10,521 bases of DNA from positions 1-10,521 of the forward strand of contig DJZU01000032.1 of NCBI GenBank assembly GCA_002448715.1. The letters are read 5' to 3'. Positions 7,233 through 10,521 of the stretch are shown in pieces. How positions within the stretch are numbered: position 1 is the first letter of the stretch; the number at the start of each line of letters is the position of its first letter. The notes beneath the pieces are model-generated. The model was not told the origin of the DNA and did not search any database. It saw only the letters and a program-made list of their open reading frames with translations. The translations under genes and the position numbers were made by a program. The DNA comes from Candidatus Neomicrothrix sp. UBA6944 (GTDB taxonomy: Bacteria > Actinomycetota > Acidimicrobiia > Acidimicrobiales > Poriferisodalaceae).

Positions 7233-8591
7233 ATGGATAAACCAGAGGTAGAACGGGACCAAGGAGCCAATGAGAGGCTGACCAGGTCACATCCGGTTTT
7301 CGGAAGTCCCGCGTTCCTGCGCCTTTGGATCGCTCAGATAGTGAGCGCATTTGGTGACTGGATCGGATTCTTGGCCATTATCGAGATTGCGCGCCGCATC
7401 GGCGGTGACCAACCGGGATCTGCGATAGCGCTCGTCATGGTGGCCAGAGTGCTGCCAGGATTTTTCCTGGCTTCTGTCGGAGGTGTCATCGTCGACAGAG
7501 TTAACCGAAAGCGGCTTTTGATTAGCTGCGATGTGCTTCGAGCCTTGGTACTGCTCACTATCCCATTTATTGAGCGTGTGTGGGCGCTGGTACTTGTTTC
7601 GTTGTTGCTTGAATTAGCAACCTCTTTATGGGGTCCCGCTAAAGAAGCCATCGTCCCCAATTTGGTTCCTAAAGAGCAGCTGACAGCAGCCAATTCGCTT
7701 TCGCTAGTGGCGGCATACGGCACCTTCCCGTTGGCGGCAGGAGCTTTTATTGGCCTGGCGAAGTTAGCTGAATGGTTGGGAGGAAGCGCTATCGGTCAAG
7801 TTGAGTGGGCACTCGTTCTTGATTCGGCAACTTTCCTTGTGGCGGCATGTCTGATCGCAACACTCCCACTAGTTCCCCGTCGAAGAGAAGAGAAGAAGGC
7901 AGGCCCTATCGATCTGGCTCAAGGTGTGCGCGAACTTCGAGAGGGGTGGGCGTTCATAGCGATTAGCCCTCAGGTACGAGCGGTGCTTATTGGCCTCGCG
8001 ACTGGGATGATCGGCGGGGGCATGTTGATTCCCTTAGGCGCCGTTTTCAACGATGTTGTTCTTGGCGCGGGGAACGCGGGATTCGGCACCATTTTGGTAA
8101 CGCTTGGTCTCGGTGTCGCGGTTGGAGTGTCTGTGTTGTCGGCGTTGCAGCGGCGTTTAGACAAAGAACGTGCGTTCATTGCAGCAGTCTTCGGAGCGGG
8201 TAGTTGTTTGCTTTTCGCGGTATCGACCTCCAACACCTACTGGAACCTTTCAGGAGTTCTCTTGATGGGCGTATGCGCTGGGTCGGTATATGTTCTGGGC
8301 TTCACCCTTCTTCATGAACATGTCGAAGAACAGCTGCGAGGCAGAGTTTTTAGTGCTTTGTACACATTGGTCCGCTTTTGTTTGCTGCTCTCAATCACCG
8401 TTGGAGGATTTCTATCCGACGGATTCAACTGGCTATTCAGTGTGCTGTTCGACAACGAACTGCGAATGGGATCGTGGGCCATGGCGCTTCCTGGGGTTCG
8501 AGGCGCCCTATGGTTGGCAGCTAGCTTTATGCTTCTCGCATCGGTGCTCGCGTGGATTTCGTTGCGCTCACCGAAGAAGAATTTTCAATGA
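7233..8591 (+). CDS. MFS transporter, MFS_3 / EntS-like exporter family
   Basis: A major facilitator superfamily membrane protein of 452 residues (454 if the GTG at 7227 is used). Numbered from the GTG, motif A GGVIVDRVNRKR is at 85-96 between helices 2 and 3, and RGRVFSAL at 371-378 is typical of the MFS_3 exporter branch. About 12 hydrophobic segments are seen, split by a charged central loop (about 217-240, PRRREEKK) into two six-helix halves. Relatives export siderophores, drugs or other small molecules, but the substrate here cannot be read from sequence. No Shine-Dalgarno sequence stands before either start; GAAGAG at 7212-7217 is 9 bases from the GTG and is a weak candidate. The AAGGAG at 7261 is out of register with any in-frame start. 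The gene overlaps tmk by ATGA (8588-8591), so the replication genes downstream are probably translated from the same mRNA. Confidence 0.9.
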   Translation: MDKPEVERDQGANERLTRSHPVFGSPAFLRLWIAQIVSAFGDWIGFLAIIEIARRIGGDQPGSAIALVMVARVLPGFFLASVGGVIVDRVNRKRLLISCDVLRALVLLTIPFIERVWALVLVSLLLELATSLWGPAKEAIVPNLVPKEQLTAANSLSLVAAYGTFPLAAGAFIGLAKLAEWLGGSAIGQVEWALVLDSATFLVAACLIATLPLVPRRREEKKAGPIDLAQGVRELREGWAFIAISPQVRAVLIGLATGMIGGGMLIPLGAVFNDVVLGAGNAGFGTILVTLGLGVAVGVSVLSALQRRLDKERAFIAAVFGAGSCLLFAVSTSNTYWNLSGVLLMGVCAGSVYVLGFTLLHEHVEEQLRGRVFSALYTLVRFCLLLSITVGGFLSDGFNWLFSVLFDNELRMGSWAMALPGVRGALWLAASFMLLASVLAWISLRSPKKNFQ

Positions 8592-9184
8592 GTCTGCGAG
8601 GAAGATATATAGCTTTTGAAGGCTGGGAGGCGAGCGGTAAATCGACGCAAGCGCGAATTTTGGCTCAAAAACTAGATGCGGTCTTAACTCGTGAACCGGG
8701 AGGTACTGACCTTGGCCTGGCGATCAGAGATCTTTTGTTGGGTGATGGACCGGAACCTACCGAGCGAGCTGAAGCACTGCTGTTCGCTGCCGATAGAGCG
8801 CAGCACCTAGCGGAAGTGGTTGAGCCTGCGTTAGCTGAAGGCCGTGATGTAATCACCGATAGATCCTATGGCTCAACCCTCGCGTATCAAGGCTACGGTC
8901 GCGGGCAATCCCTTGACGAACTCATGGGCCTTGTGGAGTGGAGCAGCGGCGGCTTGCTTCCCGACATTGTGGTCCTTATAACCGTTTCAGCGGAAACAGC
9001 AGAAAGCCGTTTGGGTGAGCACCGCGACCGAATGGAGAGCCAAGACGCTGACTTTGTTGAGCGAGTCATCGAAGGATTCGCAACCCTGGCAAATTCGGAC
9101 CCATCCCGTTGGGTGGTAGTTGATGGTGACGGATCAATAGAGAAAGTAGCTGAACGAGTCGCTGAGGCTGTTGATGCCACATGA
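8588..9184 (+). CDS. tmk: Thymidylate (dTMP) kinase
   Basis: Phosphorylates dTMP to dTDP with ATP, the committed step towards dTTP in both de novo and salvage routes; cytosolic. The product is 198 residues. The P-loop is EGWEASGKST at 11-20, TREPGGT at 34-40 binds dTMP, AADRAQHL is at 68-75, DRS at 91-93 replaces the more common DRY, and AYQGYGRG at 99-106 is intact. The LID region RLGEHRDRME (141-150) has Arg residues for phosphate transfer. The ATG at 8588 is chosen because it places the usual MSLRGRYIAFEG N-terminus directly before the P-loop and overlaps the exporter stop by four bases. The frame extends further upstream (TTG at 8552), but that extension only reads inside the exporter's 3' end. 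The stop overlaps the holB start in the same ATGA manner, so translation is probably coupled. Confidence 0.96.
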   Translation: MSLRGRYIAFEGWEASGKSTQARILAQKLDAVLTREPGGTDLGLAIRDLLLGDGPEPTERAEALLFAADRAQHLAEVVEPALAEGRDVITDRSYGSTLAYQGYGRGQSLDELMGLVEWSSGGLLPDIVVLITVSAETAESRLGEHRDRMESQDADFVERVIEGFATLANSDPSRWVVVDGDGSIEKVAERVAEAVDAT

Positions 9185-10215
9185 CCGACAGTTTCGAAAG
9201 CATGATCGGCCAGGAGAGAGCAGTTGCGGTGTTGCGGACTGCGATAACGGCGCCCCTGCCCGCCTATCTGTTCGTTGGCCCGAGTGGTTGCGGACTGCGA
9301 ACAGCTGCCACAGGGTTGGCAGCTGAGCTACTGGCTCGAGATAGTGAAGACCCTGATCGTGTTCGAAGACTTGCACTCGCTGAGGAGCATCCTGACTTCA
9401 TTTTGTTTGAACGTCATGGTCCCGCGTTAACCACCGATGACGCCAGAGAAATAGTGCGAGTTTCCATGACCAGCCCTTACGAAGGTAATCGGAAAGTAAT
9501 TTTCGTTGAAGACATCGATCTTGCTCAGGGGTCAGCTCCAATGATTCTCAAGGTGTTGGAAGAGCCCCCCGACTCAACTCATTTCATTCTCACCGCTCAA
9601 CAGATTCCTCCGGAGTTGGCGACCATTGCTTCTCGATGTACAACAATTGAATTCAAGCCAATCAACCGCCAAGAACTTCTGAAACTATTGATCTCCTCAG
9701 GATTAGAACACGAACATTCTTCAGTAGTGGCCACAGCAGCAAACGGTTCTGTCGATAGGGCGATGCTTCTTGCCGCAGACCAGACAGCGCTAGATCGATG
9801 GAATGCTTGGAGTTGCCTTCCGGTGGACCTCGATGGCACAGGAAGTAGAGCATCTGCTGCAGCCGACAAGCTCTTGACCATGATTGACAGTGCTGCGGGT
9901 CCCCTTCAGGAACGCCACGAGCGTGAGCGCGAAGACCTGAACAAACGAGCCGAAGAAATAGGAGAACGAGGTTTAGGTCGTCGCGGAATGGAAGAGCGCC
10001 ACAAACGTGAGCTTCGCCGGCTTCGAACTGATGAACTACTGATGGGAATGACCGCTGTGGGGTTAGCGATCCGCGAGGGAATTAGTGATGGTTCAATCGA
10101 CCCAGCGCGTGGTTCAAAGTCTTTGAGTTCAGTAATAGAGGTCGCCAAAGATTTGCGACGGAACGGCAACGAACGGTTATTGCTGCAGCAGCTCTTCGTG
10201 AATTTGAGACCGTAG
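9181..10215 (+). CDS. holB: DNA polymerase III subunit delta'
   Basis: The stator subunit of the clamp loader, which with delta and tau/gamma opens and loads the beta sliding clamp at replication forks. The product is 344 residues. An AAA+ fold is visible: MIGQERAVAVLRTAI at the N-terminus, a P-loop-like GPSGCGLRT at 33-41 in which the Lys is replaced by Leu-Arg, a Walker B-like VIFVEDID at 106-113, LKVLEEPP at 123-130, and SRC at 151-153, the arginine-finger motif acting on the neighbouring subunit. ATP binding by delta' itself is not expected, as in E. coli. The Cys-rich zinc module found in E. coli delta' after the first helix is absent. A highly charged helix at about 242-282 (ERHERERED, EERHKRELRR) lies in the C-terminal part. 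ATG 9181 overlaps the tmk stop. The pairing with tmk supports the call over a DnaX fragment. Confidence 0.9.
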   Translation: MTDSFESMIGQERAVAVLRTAITAPLPAYLFVGPSGCGLRTAATGLAAELLARDSEDPDRVRRLALAEEHPDFILFERHGPALTTDDAREIVRVSMTSPYEGNRKVIFVEDIDLAQGSAPMILKVLEEPPDSTHFILTAQQIPPELATIASRCTTIEFKPINRQELLKLLISSGLEHEHSSVVATAANGSVDRAMLLAADQTALDRWNAWSCLPVDLDGTGSRASAAADKLLTMIDSAAGPLQERHEREREDLNKRAEEIGERGLGRRGMEERHKRELRRLRTDELLMGMTAVGLAIREGISDGSIDPARGSKSLSSVIEVAKDLRRNGNERLLLQQLFVNLRP

Positions 10216-10238
10216 CTAGAAAGTTTCGTCGAAACGTT
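10216..10238 (-). terminator. Probable terminator of the tRNA-Thr gene
   Basis: Read on the - strand, right after the tRNA 3' end, the sequence is AACGTTTCGACGAAACTTTCT. GTTTC pairs with GAAAC around the loop GAC, extendable by two A-T pairs past a bulged C, and TTTCT follows as a short U-tract. The element fills the space between the tRNA and the convergent holB stop at 10213-10215. On the + strand no T-run follows the same hairpin. Confidence 0.45.
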
Positions 10239-10239
10239 G

Positions 10240-10311
10240 AGCCCGAGGCGGGGATTGAACCCGCGACCTGCTCTTTACGAGAGAGCCGCTCTGCCACTGA
10301 GCTACTCGGGC
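10240..10311 (-). tRNA. tRNA-Thr (anticodon CGU)
   Basis: On the - strand the sequence folds as a full cloverleaf. The acceptor GCCCGAG/CTCGGGC has seven pairs, the D-stem is GCTC/GAGC with a short loop holding GG, the anticodon stem is GCTCT/AGAGC, the loop CTCGTAA has anticodon CGT (reads ACG, Thr), the variable loop is AGGTC, and the T-arm is GCGGG-TTCAATC-CCCGC. The base after the acceptor (opposite 10240) is T as discriminator, and CCA is not encoded, so it must be added by the tRNA nucleotidyltransferase. The T discriminator is worth noting because A is usual in E. coli tRNA-Thr. The gene is convergent with holB, whose stop lies 24 bases away. Confidence 0.96.
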
Positions 10312-10351
10312 GCTAACTCAATTGAAGCTACCAGCAGGGCATCAATAGAGG

Positions 10352-10376
10352 ATCACAGGCACCTGAGTGATTTTTT
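10352..10376 (+). terminator. Possible intrinsic terminator beyond the tRNA
   Basis: ATCAC (10352-10356) pairs with GTGAT (10367-10371). AG/CT can pair inside with a GA bulge, and a run of six T follows (10371-10376). On the + strand this has the shape of an intrinsic terminator for transcripts leaving holB and crossing the tRNA antisense. The stem is short, and it also lies in the region upstream of the tRNA where its promoter should be. Confidence 0.35.
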
Positions 10377-10394
10377 GGAACATAACGCGAAGAG

Positions 10395-10425
10395 TTGAGT
10401 TGTATTCAGCGCTGTTGAGTACCAT
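10395..10425 (+). promoter_or_regulatory. Possible promoter of the last gene
   Basis: TTGAGT (10395-10400) and TACCAT (10420-10425) are -35-like and -10-like hexamers with a 19-base spacer. TACCAT ends 6 bases before the ATG at 10432, so the mRNA would be leaderless. No Shine-Dalgarno sequence is seen before this ATG. Confidence 0.35.
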
Positions 10426-10431
10426 GACGAC

Positions 10432-10521
10432 ATGAACGCACTCGCAGCTCAAGTCTGGCACTTCTGGTTGGCAGTACCCCTGGCTATCGGTGCGGTCCTC
10501 GGGGTCCTGCAACTCGTAGCG
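10432..10521 (+). CDS. Small membrane protein, N-terminal part (3' partial)
   Basis: Thirty codons are visible before the window ends, with no stop. The peptide begins MNALAAQVWHFWLAVPLAIG and is a single strongly hydrophobic stretch from about residue 8 onward, so it is a membrane anchor or first transmembrane helix rather than a cleaved signal peptide (no clear cleavage site or charged n-region). Short actinobacterial membrane proteins with a VWHFW start exist in my memory, but I cannot name a family or function. The upstream ATG at 10424 runs into a stop after three codons, leaving 10432 as the start. Confidence 0.6.
   Translation, partial: MNALAAQVWHFWLAVPLAIGAVLGVLQLVA

Noticed and set aside
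7261..7272. AAGGAG followed by ATG at 7270, looking like a ribosome site and start
   Set aside because: The ATG is out of frame with the exporter and meets a stop after three codons; the spacing of 3 bases is also too short.
7334..7723. A 129-codon open frame on the - strand inside the exporter gene
   Set aside because: Mirror of the hydrophobic exporter coding sequence; the peptide is Ser/Thr/Ala-rich without motifs.
8552..8587. Upstream TTG extension of tmk
   Set aside because: The extra residues only translate the 3' end of the exporter in another frame; the ATG at 8588 gives the normal Tmk N-terminus and a coupled overlap.
10082..10297. A short - strand frame beginning MAERLSRKEQVAGSIP
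   Set aside because: The start of this peptide is the well-known false translation of a tRNA gene; the region is the tRNA-Thr and the complement of holB.

Overview
The window reads as a contiguous piece of bacterial chromosome of roughly balanced base composition. It most resembles a member of the Actinomycetota, and I favour a marine or freshwater Acidimicrobiia-like lineage. The reasons are an actinobacterial-type TopA (no zinc fingers, C-terminal FGPY repeats), a tightly coupled tmk-holB pair downstream of topA, a delta' subunit with a charged C-terminal helix, and starts without Shine-Dalgarno sequences that suggest leaderless mRNAs. The taxonomic call is an inference from gene content, not a search result.

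Layout from left to right, all genes on the + strand except the tRNA. (1) A 5'-truncated membrane pyrophosphatase, ending in a hairpin terminator. (2) A classical short-chain dehydrogenase/reductase. (3) A DUF368 membrane protein of the undecaprenyl-phosphate translocase (PopT) family. (4) A 1017-residue DNA topoisomerase I. (5) An MFS_3-type exporter. (6) Thymidylate kinase, and (7) the DNA polymerase III delta' subunit; genes 5-7 are chained by 4-base ATGA overlaps. (8) A tRNA-Thr(CGU) on the - strand, convergent with holB. (9) The first 30 codons of a small membrane-protein gene running off the window.

The theme of the right half is DNA topology and replication: TopA relaxes negative supercoils, Tmk makes dTDP for dTTP supply, and delta' is part of the clamp loader. 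The left half is membrane energetics and envelope: an ion-pumping pyrophosphatase and a lipid-carrier recycling transporter. No phage, IS, CRISPR or defence genes are visible, and no gene-free stretch exceeds 300 bases.

The outstanding observation is inside topA. Between two of its normal C-terminal repeats sits an in-frame insert of about 170 residues (about 697-866) that closely resembles the 2B subdomain of UvrD/PcrA superfamily 1 helicases. It includes the ALAYxR start, the PKRGIG motif and the SGYL segment, with no helicase motor. I know of no described TopA with this architecture, so it is the best candidate here for something undescribed. Secondary points are the predicted K+-dependent, possibly Na+-pumping pyrophosphatase, a recurrent -10-like hexamer 6-7 bases before starts, and a delta' that lacks both its zinc cysteines and the P-loop lysine.
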